A DNA stretch of 64,000 nucleotides from Herbidospora mongoliensis. Lineage in GTDB: Bacteria; Actinomycetota; Actinomycetes; Streptosporangiales; Streptosporangiaceae. This document shows positions 19,290-28,222 of the stretch, one piece after another. Made by a program: the position numbers and the translations under genes. Under the pieces are notes generated by a model. That model was not told the DNA's origin, did no database searches, and saw nothing but the letters and a program-made list of their open reading frames with translations. The stretch lies in NCBI RefSeq assembly GCF_001570545.1, contig NZ_BBXD01000010.1, forward strand, positions 62,001-126,000, in the 5' to 3' direction. The number at the start of each line of letters is the position of its first letter. Within the stretch, counting starts at the first letter, position 1.

Positions 19290-20357
19290 ATGACCCAGAC
19301 CCCGGGTCGCCGCGGATTCCTCCTCGGCGGTGCCGTCATCGGTGCCGGTGCGCTCGTTACGGCCTGCACCAGCAACGAGCCCGCCGCGGCTCCGGCCGCC
19401 ACCTCGGCTGCCGCCGCCGCCCCCGCGCCCGCCGCGGGTGGTAACGACGAGCCGGGCACGAAGGTCGTCATCGGCTTCTCCGCCCCCGCCGCCGACCACG
19501 GCTGGATCGCGGCCATCGCCAAGAACGCCGCCGACGCCGCCGCCAAGTACTCCGATGTCGAGTTCAAGGCCGTCGAGCCGACCAACGACGTCAGCGTGCA
19601 GATTTCGGCCATCGAGTCGCTGATCGCGGCCAAGGTCAACGTCATCGTCATGCTGCCGAACGACGGCGCGCAGCTGAACCAGATCGCCCGCACCGCCACC
19701 GACGCCGGCATCCCGGTCGTCAACCTCGACCGCATCTTCCCGGACAAGCTGTCGTTCCGTACCTACGTCGGTGGCGACAACTACGGCATGGGCGTGGCCG
19801 CCGGTCACTACATCGGCAAGAAGCTGAAGGACGCGGGCACCGCCAGCCCGGTCATCCTGGAGATCCAGGGCATCGCGACCCTGCCCCTGACCCAGGACCG
19901 CAGCAAGGGTTTCGCCGACGCCCTCGCCACCTACGACTTCAAGGTGACCGCGCAGCAGGACGCCGCGTTCACCGTCGAGTCGGGCACCGAGGTCGCCTCG
20001 CAGCTCCTCCAGGCGCACCCGAAGATCGACGCCATCTGGAACCACGACGACGACCAGGGCATCGGCGTGCTGGCCGCCATCAAGGAGGCCAACCGCTCCG
20101 AGTTCTTCATGGTCGGCGGCGCCGGCTCGGCCAACGCCATGCGCGACATCCAGGCCGACTCGGGCGTCCTCAAGGCGACGGTCACCTACTCGCCCACGAT
20201 GGCCGGTTCGGCCATCAAGCTCGCGCGTCTGATCGCGCAGGGCAAGGGCATGGGCGACCTTCTGGAGCACCAGGTCCCGCAGTCCATCACCTTGGCCTCC
20301 GAGACCATCACGAAGGAGAACGCCGCCGAGTACCTGCCGCTGGGCTTCGAGTCGTGA
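19290..20357 (+). CDS. Sugar ABC transporter substrate-binding lipoprotein (Tat-type)
   Basis: A 355-residue periplasmic-binding-protein-I fold protein. The N-terminus GRRGFLLGGAVIGAGALVTAC combines a twin-arginine motif with a lipobox, so it is probably exported folded by Tat and anchored at Cys26. A low-complexity Ala/Pro linker (residues ~30-50) follows, then the binding domain with GFSAPAADHGWIAAI, VMLPNDG, GGDNYGMG and NHDDDQGIGV. The family binds ribose, inositol, xylose and similar sugars. The ATG is preceded by GGGAGAA. Its TGA overlaps the GTG of the next gene. Confidence 0.93.
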   Translation: MTQTPGRRGFLLGGAVIGAGALVTACTSNEPAAAPAATSAAAAAPAPAAGGNDEPGTKVVIGFSAPAADHGWIAAIAKNAADAAAKYSDVEFKAVEPTNDVSVQISAIESLIAAKVNVIVMLPNDGAQLNQIARTATDAGIPVVNLDRIFPDKLSFRTYVGGDNYGMGVAAGHYIGKKLKDAGTASPVILEIQGIATLPLTQDRSKGFADALATYDFKVTAQQDAAFTVESGTEVASQLLQAHPKIDAIWNHDDDQGIGVLAAIKEANRSEFFMVGGAGSANAMRDIQADSGVLKATVTYSPTMAGSAIKLARLIAQGKGMGDLLEHQVPQSITLASETITKENAAEYLPLGFES

Positions 20358-21517
20358 AGCCGGTCATCGGGGTGGGCATGGTGGGGTACGCGTTCATGGG
20401 ACGCGTGCACTCCCAGGCCTGGCGCAGTGTCGGCGCGTTCTTCGACCTGCCGGTCAAACCGTCCATGGCGGTTCTGTCCGGCCGGTCGCAGGCGAACACC
20501 GAGGCTGCCGCCGAACAGATGGGCTGGGCGTCCGTCGAGACGGACTGGAAGGAACTCCTCAAGCGCGACGACGTGCATTTGGTCGACATCTGCACCCCCG
20601 GTGACTCGCACGCCGAGATCGCCATCGCCGCACTTGAGGCGGGAAAGCACGTCCTGTGCGAGAAGCCCCTGGCCAACACCGTCGAGGAGGCGGAGGCCAT
20701 GGCCGCCGCCGCCCGCGCGGCAGCGGCCCGGGGTGTGCGCAGCATGGTCGCTTTCAACTACCGCCGCGTCCCCGCCGTCGCGCTGGCCCGCCAGCTCGTC
20801 GCCGAGGGCCGTCTGGGTTCCATCCGGCACGTACGCGCCCAGTACCTGCAGGACTGGATCGTCGACCCCGAGTTCCCGCTCGTCTGGCGCCTTCAGAAGG
20901 ACAAGGCCGGATCGGGCGCGCTCGGTGACATCGGCGCCCACATCATCGACACCGCGCAGTTCATCCTGGACGACCTGCTGACCGGCGTCTCGGCCATCAC
21001 CGAGACGTTCGTCAAGGAGCGCCCGCTCGCCGACGCCTCCGCCGGGCTCTCCGCCCAGGGCGGCGTCGAAATGGGCCAGGTCACCGTGGACGACGCCGCG
21101 ATCTTCACCGGCCGTTTCGGCAACGGCGCGATCGCCTCCTTCGAGGCCACGCGTTTCGCCACCGGCCGCAAGAACGCGCTGCGCATCGAGGTCAACGGCT
21201 CCCTCGGGAGCATCTCGTTCGACTTCGAGTCGCTCAACGAGCTGTGGTTCCACGACCACACGCTGGCCGCTGAGGAAGGTGGATTCCGCCGGGTGCTCGT
21301 CACCGAGGCGGGTCACCCCTACGCGGGCGCGTGGTGGCCTCCGGGCCATGGTCTCGGGTACGAGAACACATTCACCCACGAGGTGAAGGACTTCCTGGAG
21401 GCCATCGCGGCAGGGGCGGACCCCACGCCCTCGTTCGACGACGGACTCCAAGTGCAGAAGGTGCTCGACGCGGTCGAGCGCAGCGCCGGCGACGACAGCC
21501 GCTGGACGACTGTCTAG
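20354..21517 (+). CDS. Gfo/Idh/MocA family sugar dehydrogenase
   Basis: This 387-residue NAD(P)-dependent oxidoreductase starts IGVGMVGYAFMGRVHSQAW, a Rossmann GxGxxG variant. It has the family motif HVLCEKPLANTVEEAEAM with the EKP lysine, and GDIGAHIIDTAQF carrying the active-site His. Relatives oxidise the C3 or C2 hydroxyl of inositols, glycosides or anhydrosugars. Translationally coupled to the binding protein (GTGA overlap). With the TIM-barrel protein downstream it fits a 3-keto-sugar route such as levoglucosan or glycoside oxidation. The substrate is inferred. Confidence 0.9.
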   Translation: MKPVIGVGMVGYAFMGRVHSQAWRSVGAFFDLPVKPSMAVLSGRSQANTEAAAEQMGWASVETDWKELLKRDDVHLVDICTPGDSHAEIAIAALEAGKHVLCEKPLANTVEEAEAMAAAARAAAARGVRSMVAFNYRRVPAVALARQLVAEGRLGSIRHVRAQYLQDWIVDPEFPLVWRLQKDKAGSGALGDIGAHIIDTAQFILDDLLTGVSAITETFVKERPLADASAGLSAQGGVEMGQVTVDDAAIFTGRFGNGAIASFEATRFATGRKNALRIEVNGSLGSISFDFESLNELWFHDHTLAAEEGGFRRVLVTEAGHPYAGAWWPPGHGLGYENTFTHEVKDFLEAIAAGADPTPSFDDGLQVQKVLDAVERSAGDDSRWTTV

Positions 21518-21554
21518 ACCACGCACACCTTTTTCGGGGGGACCCGGGGTTCCC

Positions 21555-21651
21555 TCCGCCCGGAACGCGACCGGCACGGTCGCGCGTACGCCGTCGCGCC
21601 GAGGCGACGTACGCGTGAGTGCCACCCGAGCCGTTTCGCGTTCCGGGCGGA
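21555..21651 (+). ncRNA. Nested inverted-repeat element within the sugar operon
   Basis: TCCGCCCGGAACGCGA (21555-21570) is exactly complementary to 21636-21651, a perfect 16-bp closing helix. The enclosed 65 nt hold a second hairpin: CGCGTACG (21583-21590) pairs with CGTACGCG (21608-21615), extended by TCGC/GCGA around a 6-nt loop. A competing helix, GCGACCG (21567-21573) with CGGTCGC (21577-21583), would break the closing stem. The element lies in the 178-bp gap between the Gfo/Idh/MocA gene and the isomerase gene. It may be a regulatory leader, attenuator or processing site, or an extragenic palindrome. I know no family it matches. Confidence 0.45.
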
Positions 21652-21695
21652 AGGGGCACAACCCTGTCCCAGGAGACTGACGGAGACAGACGACG

Positions 21696-22700
21696 ATGAC
21701 GCGACCGATCACCCTCTTCACCGGCCAGTGGGCCGACCTGCCCTTCGAGGAGGTCTGCCGCCTCGCCTCCGAATGGGGTTACGAAGGCCTCGAGATCGCC
21801 ACGTGGGGCGACCACTTCGAGGTCGACAAGGCCCTGAGCGACCCCGGGTACGTCAAGCGCAAGCTCGAGACCCTGGAGAAGTACAACCTCAAGGTCTGGA
21901 CGATCTCCAACCACCTGATCAGCCAGGCCATCTGCGACCACCCGATCGACGAGCGCCACAAGGGCATCCTGCCCTCGCGCCTGTGGGACGAGGACGCCGA
22001 GCAGGTCCGGCGCAACGCCGCCGAGGAGACCAAGAACACCGCCCGTGCGGCCGCCCTCCTGGGCGTGAACACGATCGTCGGCTTCACCGGCTCCTCGATC
22101 TGGCACACCGTTGCCATGTTCCCGCCGGCCAGCCAGGCCATGATCGACCGCGGCTACGAGGACTTCGCCGAGCGCTTCAACCCCATCCTCGACGTGTTCG
22201 AGCAGGAGGGTGTGCGCTTCGCCCACGAGGTGCACCCGAGCGAGATCGCCTACGACTACCACACCACCGTCAAGACCCTGGAGGCCATCGGCCACCGGGC
22301 CTCGTTCGGCCTCAACTGGGACCCGTCCCACATGGTGTGGCAGCAGCTCGACCCGGCTGGCTTCATCCTCGACTTCGCCGACCGGATCTACCACGTCGAC
22401 TGCAAGGACGCCAAGGTCCGCATCGGCGACGGCCGCCGCGGCATCCTGTCGTCCCACCTGGCGTGGGCCGACCCCAAGCGCGGCTGGGACTTCGTCTCGA
22501 CCGGCCGTGGCGACGTGCCGTGGGAGGACTGCTTCCGCGCCCTCAACCACATCGGTTACGACGGCCCCATCTCCATCGAGTGGGAAGACGCCGGCATGGA
22601 CCGCCTCATGGGCGCGCCCGAGGCCCTGGCGTTCATCTCGAAGCTCAACGCGATCACCCCGCCCGCTGCGGCGTTCGACGCGGCGTTCAGCTCCGAGTGA
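21696..22700 (+). CDS. Sugar phosphate isomerase/epimerase-like TIM-barrel protein
   Basis: A 334-residue xylose-isomerase-like TIM barrel (AP endonuclease family 2 fold, IolE/LgdB-like). Metal-ligand segments visible are [13 protein letters not shown] (Glu), [10 protein letters not shown] (Asp/His), [10 protein letters not shown] (Asp/His) and [11 protein letters not shown] (Glu). In related clusters such proteins dehydrate or cleave a 3-keto sugar produced by the Gfo/Idh/MocA partner. The ATG at 21696 is preceded by a GGAGAC/CGGAGAC region and by the nested palindrome. It is the last gene before a strong terminator. Confidence 0.9.
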   Translation: MTRPITLFTGQWADLPFEEVCRLASEWGYEGLEIATWGDHFEVDKALSDPGYVKRKLETLEKYNLKVWTISNHLISQAICDHPIDERHKGILPSRLWDEDAEQVRRNAAEETKNTARAAALLGVNTIVGFTGSSIWHTVAMFPPASQAMIDRGYEDFAERFNPILDVFEQEGVRFAHEVHPSEIAYDYHTTVKTLEAIGHRASFGLNWDPSHMVWQQLDPAGFILDFADRIYHVDCKDAKVRIGDGRRGILSSHLAWADPKRGWDFVSTGRGDVPWEDCFRALNHIGYDGPISIEWEDAGMDRLMGAPEALAFISKLNAITPPAAAFDAAFSSE

Positions 22701-22712
22701 CCCTCTGAACGA

Positions 22713-22755
22713 GGCACGGCCTGCGCTTCCCTAGGTCAGGAGCGCAGGCCGTGCC
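22713..22755 (+). terminator. Strong terminator of the sugar operon
   Basis: A perfect 15-bp stem, GGCACGGCCTGCGCT (22713-22727) with AGCGCAGGCCGTGCC (22741-22755), loop 13, is followed by TTTCC. It closes the ABC/dehydrogenase/isomerase operon. Confidence 0.9.
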
Positions 22756-22831
22756 TTTCCATTTGCCGTGTCTGTTCGCCCCAAAGCTCACTGACGGGTG
22801 TCGTCGACCCCGGCTGGGGAAGGGCCACGGA

Positions 22832-23149
22832 ATGAACTCCGACGTCGATCTGACAGCCGGCGCAGGCGAGTGCTTGGAGAAAGCACGAAGCTCGGCCCAC
22901 GGCCGCAACGCCCACCTGGTTCTCCACGATGGCCCGCTGCGGCAGACGCTGATCGCACTGACCGCCGACTCCGAACTGGCAGAGCATGAGGCGCCGCCGG
23001 CCGCCAGCCTCCATGTCCTGACCGGATCAGTCGTCCTCGACGGAACCACGCACCACAGCGGCGCACTGATCCCCATCCCGCACCACCGCCACAGCTTGAG
23101 AGCAGTGGAGGACTCCGTTGTGCTTCTGACCACGGTCACCGGAATCTGA
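22832..23149 (+). CDS. Small cupin-domain protein
   Basis: A 105-residue protein whose second half reads as a single cupin barrel: EHEAPPAASLHVLTGSVVLDG, then a Gly turn and IPIPHHRHSLRAVEDSVVLL. The His-rich turn HHRHS could hold a metal. The ATG at 22832 is preceded by GGGGAAGG. Cupins of this size are often small-molecule sensors or isomerases; nothing here identifies the ligand. It lies alone between the terminator and an aldo/keto reductase 55 bp downstream, with which it may be co-transcribed. Confidence 0.65.
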   Translation: MNSDVDLTAGAGECLEKARSSAHGRNAHLVLHDGPLRQTLIALTADSELAEHEAPPAASLHVLTGSVVLDGTTHHSGALIPIPHHRHSLRAVEDSVVLLTTVTGI

Positions 23150-23204
23150 CCCCACGCCGAGAACCCCGTACGACCAAGGGGGACGGGGCTGAGAAGGTGG
23201 AGTC

Positions 23205-24035
23205 ATGAGCAATAAGGACGTGACTCTCAACTCCGGATATTCGATGCCCGTCGTGGGCTTGGGAACCTACCCCCTGCAGAACCGGCAGGCCACCGACGCC
23301 GTGTTGACCGCCGTCGAGTCCGGATATCGCCTGCTCGACACGGCCGCGGCCTATGGCAACGAAGCGGCTGTCGGGGCCGGGGTCCGTGAGTCGGGGTTGC
23401 CCCGCGAGGAACTGTTCGTCACGACCAAGCTGCGCGGGGACGACCACGGGGCGGCGAAGGCGCGTCCCGCTCTGGAGGCCTCGCTTGAGCGGCTGGGGCT
23501 CGACTACGTCGACCTCTATTTGATCCACTGGCCGCTGCCCCGGCTCGGCAAGTATGTCGAGACCTATGCCGCGCTGCTCGACCTGGCCCGCGAGGGGCTG
23601 ATCCGGTCGGTCGGGGTCTCCAACTTCACGCCGGAGCACCTGGCCGCCGTGGTCAAGGAGACCGGGGTCCATCCAGCGGTCAACCAGCGGCAGGTGTCGC
23701 CCACCCACGCTCAGGCCGCCCTCATGGAGGCCACGGAGGGCGACCCGACCGTCGTCCAGGCCTGGAGTCCGCTGGAGCGGAACACCGGGATCCTGGCGCA
23801 CCCAGTGATCGTGGACATCGCCCGGCGGGTCGGGGCGACGCCGTCGCAGGTGGTGCTGCGGTGGCTGCTCGACCGGGGGATCACCGTGGTGCCCAAGTCG
23901 GGGGACCCGGGGCGGCAGCGGGAGAACATCGACGTCTTCGGTTTCCACCTCGACGCGTCCGACCTCGCCGCCGTCACCGCGCTCGACACCGGCGAGCCGG
24001 TCAGGCTCGACCCGGACACCCACGAGGAGTTCTAG
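23205..24035 (+). CDS. Aldo/keto reductase (diketogluconate-reductase type)
   Basis: A 276-residue NADPH-dependent aldo/keto reductase of the AKR5 type. Family features are MPVVGLGTYPL, RLLDTAAAYGNEAAVG (Asp and catalytic Tyr), FVTTKLRGDD (catalytic Lys), LIHWPLP (His), GVSNF and VVPKSGDPGRQRENIDVF (cofactor 2'-phosphate site). It reduces an aldehyde or ketone, physiological substrate unknown. It ends one base from the convergent NTF2-like gene, with no terminator between. Confidence 0.92.
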   Translation: MSNKDVTLNSGYSMPVVGLGTYPLQNRQATDAVLTAVESGYRLLDTAAAYGNEAAVGAGVRESGLPREELFVTTKLRGDDHGAAKARPALEASLERLGLDYVDLYLIHWPLPRLGKYVETYAALLDLAREGLIRSVGVSNFTPEHLAAVVKETGVHPAVNQRQVSPTHAQAALMEATEGDPTVVQAWSPLERNTGILAHPVIVDIARRVGATPSQVVLRWLLDRGITVVPKSGDPGRQRENIDVFGFHLDASDLAAVTALDTGEPVRLDPDTHEEF

Positions 24036-24036
24036 G

Positions 24037-24426
24037 TCAGATCTCGGTCGTCACGACCGAGCCCTGGGTCGAATAGAGGGGCGCGAGGTCGACGAAGATC
24101 CGATAGTCGGTGATCAGGCCGTCGTCGCCGGTCGTCCAGATCGAGACGGCCACGACGCCGACCTCCGTGCCGTCGAGCCGGGTGTAGGTGACCTCGGTCT
24201 CGGCGACGACCTCGGCGTCCACCTGCCAGCTTCGGACGATCCGGTGCCGCAGGCCGGCGAGGGTGGAGAAGAAGCCCTTCAGGCCGGTGGCGATGGCCTC
24301 GCGGCCCTTGTTGGGGGCGGCGTTTCCGAATCGCAGGGTGCCGTCCTCGGCGAACAGCTTCGCGAAGGCGTCGGGGTCGAACGCGTCGACCACGTCGAAG
24401 ACGCGCCGCGCCACATCGTCGGACAT
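24037..24426 (-). CDS. NTF2-like (SnoaL/DUF4440-type) protein
   Basis: A 129-residue cone-shaped alpha+beta fold protein: VFDVVDAFDPDAFAKLFAEDGTLRFGN, GREAIATGLKGFFSTLAGLRHRIV, and the beta strands VVAETEVTYTRLDG and VSIWTTGDDGLITDYRIFVD. The family includes ketosteroid isomerases, polyketide cyclases and many uncharacterised proteins; no catalytic residue set is clear here. GGGAGAA precedes the ATG at 24426. It is divergent from the SGNH esterase gene across about 165 bp of promoter space. Confidence 0.8.
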   Translation of the reverse strand: MSDDVARRVFDVVDAFDPDAFAKLFAEDGTLRFGNAAPNKGREAIATGLKGFFSTLAGLRHRIVRSWQVDAEVVAETEVTYTRLDGTEVGVVAVSIWTTGDDGLITDYRIFVDLAPLYSTQGSVVTTEI

Positions 24427-24592
24427 ATCGGTTCTCCCTCAGGTGATCGACAGCACTGAGGTGGACGATACGGAGCAAATCGCGGCGTGTAACTGTCGCC
24501 GAGGTGGCTCTTTTCATGATTGTTCACGCCGAGTTTGATCCGGAGTCCGGGTTGGCCGGAGACGATCAAGTCCCCTCAGCCCGGAGGCGTGT

Positions 24593-26947
24593 GTGAAAAC
24601 CCGTCTGGCGATCATCCTGACCCTGGTGATCTCGCTCTTGGCCAACCTGACCCCGGTTCAACCGGCCCTCGCCGCGCCCTCGCAGGGCGCGATCTCGGTC
24701 GCCGTGGCCGACGGTGACGTGATCATCAGCTTGGAGGCGTCCGGCTACTCGTCGGCGCAGATGCAGCAGATCCTCGCGGAGACGCAGGGCCGCAACGCCA
24801 GGCTCAGCGACACCATCAAGGAGGACTTCGAGAACAACCCCAACGGCCTGCCCGGCGGCGGCTTCGACGACTGGACCCCCTTCACCGGCCAGCTCGGGCT
24901 GACGTCCACCGGGATCAGCCTCACCATCACCGACGGCGCGCCGCTCACCAACGCCAGCTGGTGGGCCGAGGTCCTCGCCGCGGCGACGGGCATGCTGTTG
25001 GGGCTGGCGCTCAGAACGCTGTGCGTCGGCTTCCTGCCCGCGGCGGCGGTCCTCTGCGTCAGCATCGGCGGCTTCTTCGGAGGCCTGGCCAGGGGCATGA
25101 TCCAGCAGGCGTTCGACGGTACGCTCAGCGACGGCAACGCTTGGGCCAAGACGTTCATCGGTGCGATCGCGATGGCCGCCGGGGGCGCTGCCTGGGAGGC
25201 CGGGATCAACACCTGGGCCAAGGAGGTCCTGCCGGGCCACATCGACAAGCTCGCCGCGGGGCTGCGGAAGCTGGGCCAACAGCTCGCCGGGAACTGGGCC
25301 GCCTTCAGGGACGCCTGTGGCGCCGCCGCCAACTTCCTCGCCGAACTCGCCAGCCGTATCCCGGACGCCGTCTCCAGGGTGCGCGTTCCCGGCGCCATGC
25401 GCCTCATGCCGCTGGGCGACTCCATCACCGAGGGCGTCGGCAGCCCGACGAACTCCAGCTATCGCATGGTGCTCCAGCGCTCGCTCACGAACATGGGTTT
25501 CCAGTACGACTTCATGGGCTCCCTCGCCCACGGCACCGGACCCGACCGCGACCACGAGGGCCATTCCGGCTGGCGGATCGACCAGATCCAGGGCCAGGTC
25601 GAAGGCTGGCTCAACGCCTACCGGCCCGACGTGGTGACCCTGCACCTGGGCACCAACGACATGATCCAGAACTACCAGGCGAGCACCGCTGCCGACCGGC
25701 TCATGGGCCTGATCGACCGCATCTTCACCTTCCGGCCGACGGTGGCCGTGGTCGTCTCCACGCTGGTTCCGTCGCGTACGTCGGCCATCGACGCCCGCAT
25801 CAGGCAGTTCAACCAGCGACTGCCGGAGATGATCAGGAGTCGCCAGGGGGCGGGCCGGCACATCATCCTGGTCGACATGGCCGCGGTGACGCCGAACGAC
25901 ATCGCCGACGACGTCCACCCCAACGACAACGGCTACCGGAAGATGGGCCAGATCTTCCACCTCGGGGTCATGCGGGCGGCCATGGAGGGGTGGATCACCC
26001 CGACCGCCGGTCCCGACCCGGTTCTGTGCACGCCCGGCCCCGACGCGCACGGCGGAAGCGGCCGGGAGGCCTGGTTCGCCGACTTCAACGGCGACGGCCG
26101 CGACGACTATCTGGCCCTCGACGCCGCCAACGGTTCGGTGCGGACCTGGCTCAACAACGGCGCCGACTACTCGGGCGACCACTGGGTGCCCTGCGGCATC
26201 ACCGCGTCCGGCACCGGCACGGGCGTCGGCCACGGCACCGGCCGCGTGGCGCTGTTCGCCGACCTCGACGGCGACGGCCGCGACGACTACCTGGCCCTCG
26301 ACCCGGCCACCGGCAACACGCGGGGCTGGCGCAACATCGCCGCCGAGAACGGCGGCGACCGCTGGGAGGACCGCGGCGTGCTCGCCTCCGGCATCGGCAC
26401 GGGCGTCGGCCTGCCGGGACGGGTGACCCAGTTCGCCGACATCGACGGCGACGGCCGCGACGACTACCTGGCCCTCGACCCCGCGAACGGCAACACCCGC
26501 GCCTGGCTCAACCGGGGCGCCGACCGCAGCGGCGACCACTGGCTCGACAAGGGCGTCATCGCCTCCGGCATCGACACCGGCGTCTCCCTGACCGGCCGCT
26601 ACGTCCAGTTCGCCGACCTCGACGGCGACGGGCGCGACGACTACCTGGCGATCGACCCGGCCACCGGCAACACCCGCGCGTGGCGCAACGTCGGCGCCGA
26701 GAACGGCGGCGACCAGTGGGAGGACCGGGGCGTGATCGCCTCCGGCACCGGCACCGGCGTCGGCCTCACGGGCCGCGTCGCCCGCTTCGGCGACCTCAAC
26801 GGCGACACGCGCGCCGACTACCTGGCCATCGACCGGAGCGACGGCTCGGTCCGGGGCTGGATCAACGTCCGCGCCGACGTCACCGGCGACCACTGGATCG
26901 ACCGGGGGGTCATCGCCTCGGGCATCAACACCGGCGTGGGCGGCTAG
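24593..26947 (+). CDS. Secreted SGNH/GDSL hydrolase with FG-GAP-like repeats
   Basis: A 784-residue secreted protein. The signal peptide is TRLAIILTLVISLLANLTP with cleavage near ALA-AP. Residues ~30-265 are unassigned and include a long hydrophobic Ala/Gly stretch (~125-170) that could insert in a membrane. The SGNH esterase domain (~268-470) shows MPLGDSITEG (Ser at ~277), HLGTNDMIQN and the catalytic DDVHPND (Asp/His near 440). The last 300 residues are five near-identical repeats, each beginning FADxDGDGRDDYLALD, a calcium-binding FG-GAP/VCBS type. GGAGGC precedes the GTG. Likely acts on an acetylated polysaccharide or lipid outside the cell. The stop overlaps the convergent P450 gene. 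Confidence 0.9.
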   Translation: MKTRLAIILTLVISLLANLTPVQPALAAPSQGAISVAVADGDVIISLEASGYSSAQMQQILAETQGRNARLSDTIKEDFENNPNGLPGGGFDDWTPFTGQLGLTSTGISLTITDGAPLTNASWWAEVLAAATGMLLGLALRTLCVGFLPAAAVLCVSIGGFFGGLARGMIQQAFDGTLSDGNAWAKTFIGAIAMAAGGAAWEAGINTWAKEVLPGHIDKLAAGLRKLGQQLAGNWAAFRDACGAAANFLAELASRIPDAVSRVRVPGAMRLMPLGDSITEGVGSPTNSSYRMVLQRSLTNMGFQYDFMGSLAHGTGPDRDHEGHSGWRIDQIQGQVEGWLNAYRPDVVTLHLGTNDMIQNYQASTAADRLMGLIDRIFTFRPTVAVVVSTLVPSRTSAIDARIRQFNQRLPEMIRSRQGAGRHIILVDMAAVTPNDIADDVHPNDNGYRKMGQIFHLGVMRAAMEGWITPTAGPDPVLCTPGPDAHGGSGREAWFADFNGDGRDDYLALDAANGSVRTWLNNGADYSGDHWVPCGITASGTGTGVGHGTGRVALFADLDGDGRDDYLALDPATGNTRGWRNIAAENGGDRWEDRGVLASGIGTGVGLPGRVTQFADIDGDGRDDYLALDPANGNTRAWLNRGADRSGDHWLDKGVIASGIDTGVSLTGRYVQFADLDGDGRDDYLAIDPATGNTRAWRNVGAENGGDQWEDRGVIASGTGTGVGLTGRVARFGDLNGDTRADYLAIDRSDGSVRGWINVRADVTGDHWIDRGVIASGINTGVGG
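26072..26944 (+). repeat. Five tandem 177-180-bp coding repeats (FG-GAP-like)
   Basis: The TTCGCCGAC... unit starts at about 26075, 26255, 26432, 26609 and 26786. Spacing is 180, then exactly 177 bp three times (59 residues). Each unit carries a DxDGDGRDDYLA calcium motif and ends near IASGxxTGVG. The near identity of units suggests recent duplication or gene conversion. It is coding, not a CRISPR array. Confidence 0.85.
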
Positions 26948-28194
26948 GCCGAGACGGCGACGGGCAGGGCGTGGTATCCCCGGATCACCATGCCCTCCCG
27001 CCGCCGGGCGCCGGGCAGCAGCCTGACCCGCGCGAACCGCTTGGCCAGCGCCTCGAAGGCGACGCGTCCTTCGAGGCGGGCCAGTGGCGCCCCGAGGCAG
27101 TAGTGGATGCCGCCGCCGAACGACAGGTGGTCGGGTTCGCCCGTACGGTCGAGGTCGAACCGGCCGGGCTCGCGGTAGACGGCGGGATCCCGGTTGGCGG
27201 CCGCGATGAGCGTCACGACGATGGTTCCCTTCGTGAGCGGGTGCCCGCCGAGAACGAGATCCTCGCTGGTGTGGCGGATCGCGCCCTGCACGGGGGAGTC
27301 GTAGCGCAGCGTCTCCTCGACCACCCGTCCGGCCAGTGCGGGTTCGTCGCGCAGCCGGTCCCACTGGCCGCCTGCGGCGAGCGCGGCGACGCCGTTGCCG
27401 ATGAGGTTCACGGTCGTCTCGAAGCCCGCGATCAGCAGCAGGCAGCAGGTCTTGACCGCCTCCTCGGCCGTCATGACCTCCTCGTCCTGGGCGTTCGCCA
27501 GGGCGCTCAGCAGGTCGTCCTTCGGCGCGCGGCGCCGGGCGTCGAGGAGCCCGGCGAACAGTTCGGTCAGCTCGCGGGAGGCCCGCCGGAGGCCGGCCGC
27601 CTGCCGGGCCGTCCGCACCCCCGCGAGGGTCGCGCCGACGACCGTCCCCATCTCGGTGAACTTCTCGTGGTCGACCCCTTCGATCCCGAACAGCTCGCTG
27701 ATCACGGCGATGGGGAACGGCGCGGCGAAGTCGCGCATCAGGTCGAACTCGGTCTTCCCGTCGAGCCGGGCGAGCAGCCGGTCGGCGACGGCGGCGATCC
27801 GGTCGGCGCGGGCCCGCATCGCCTGCGGCCGGAAACTCGGGGCGGCGATCCGGCGCAGCCGGGTGTGGTCGGGCGGGTCGAGATAGATGAACGCCCCCTC
27901 CAGCGGGGAGCCGACGAGCAGCGGGTCGTAGGAGGCCGCGCGGCCGTCGGCGTCGCGGGTGGTGAACCGGCGGTCCCGGAGCACCTCCTCGCAGAGGGCC
28001 CGGGAGGTGACCATGTTCGGCCCGACCCGCGAACGCACCACCGGTCCCCGGGCCCGCACCTCCTCCATGAGCCGGTACGGGTCGGCCTCCGGCGACCCTT
28101 GCAGCAGACGCGCGACCGGGTCGCCGGAGGCGGCGAGCACGTTGACCACGGAGTTGCGGAATCCGAGGGTCAGGTTGTCGGTAAGAGTTCTCAC
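26944..28194 (-). CDS. Cytochrome P450 (first)
   Basis: A 416-residue soluble bacterial P450. The I-helix is LLLIAGFETTVNLIG, the ExxR motif is in VVEETLRYDSPVQG, and the haem loop is FGGGIHYCLGAPLARLEG with the axial Cys. It would hydroxylate a small hydrophobic substrate using an external ferredoxin; the nearest ferredoxin is at 30759. The GTG at 28194 has no obvious ribosome site. Upstream lies an inverted repeat TCTGAC...GTCAGA containing TGACTCAGTCA, suggesting control by an unlinked TetR-type regulator. Substrate unknown. Confidence 0.92.
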   Translation of the reverse strand: MRTLTDNLTLGFRNSVVNVLAASGDPVARLLQGSPEADPYRLMEEVRARGPVVRSRVGPNMVTSRALCEEVLRDRRFTTRDADGRAASYDPLLVGSPLEGAFIYLDPPDHTRLRRIAAPSFRPQAMRARADRIAAVADRLLARLDGKTEFDLMRDFAAPFPIAVISELFGIEGVDHEKFTEMGTVVGATLAGVRTARQAAGLRRASRELTELFAGLLDARRRAPKDDLLSALANAQDEEVMTAEEAVKTCCLLLIAGFETTVNLIGNGVAALAAGGQWDRLRDEPALAGRVVEETLRYDSPVQGAIRHTSEDLVLGGHPLTKGTIVVTLIAAANRDPAVYREPGRFDLDRTGEPDHLSFGGGIHYCLGAPLARLEGRVAFEALAKRFARVRLLPGARRREGMVIRGYHALPVAVSA

Positions 28195-28222
28195 AAGAGG
28201 ATCAAGCCATCGCGGGCTTGCG

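Noticed and set aside
26072-26944. Regular repeats as a CRISPR array
   Set aside because: Units are 177-180 bp, coding and in frame, without short repeat/unique spacer alternation; no cas genes.
24566-27364. A 932-codon leftward open frame opposite the SGNH esterase
   Set aside because: Antisense shadow of the repeat-rich gene; its own repeats simply reflect the FG-GAP repeats.
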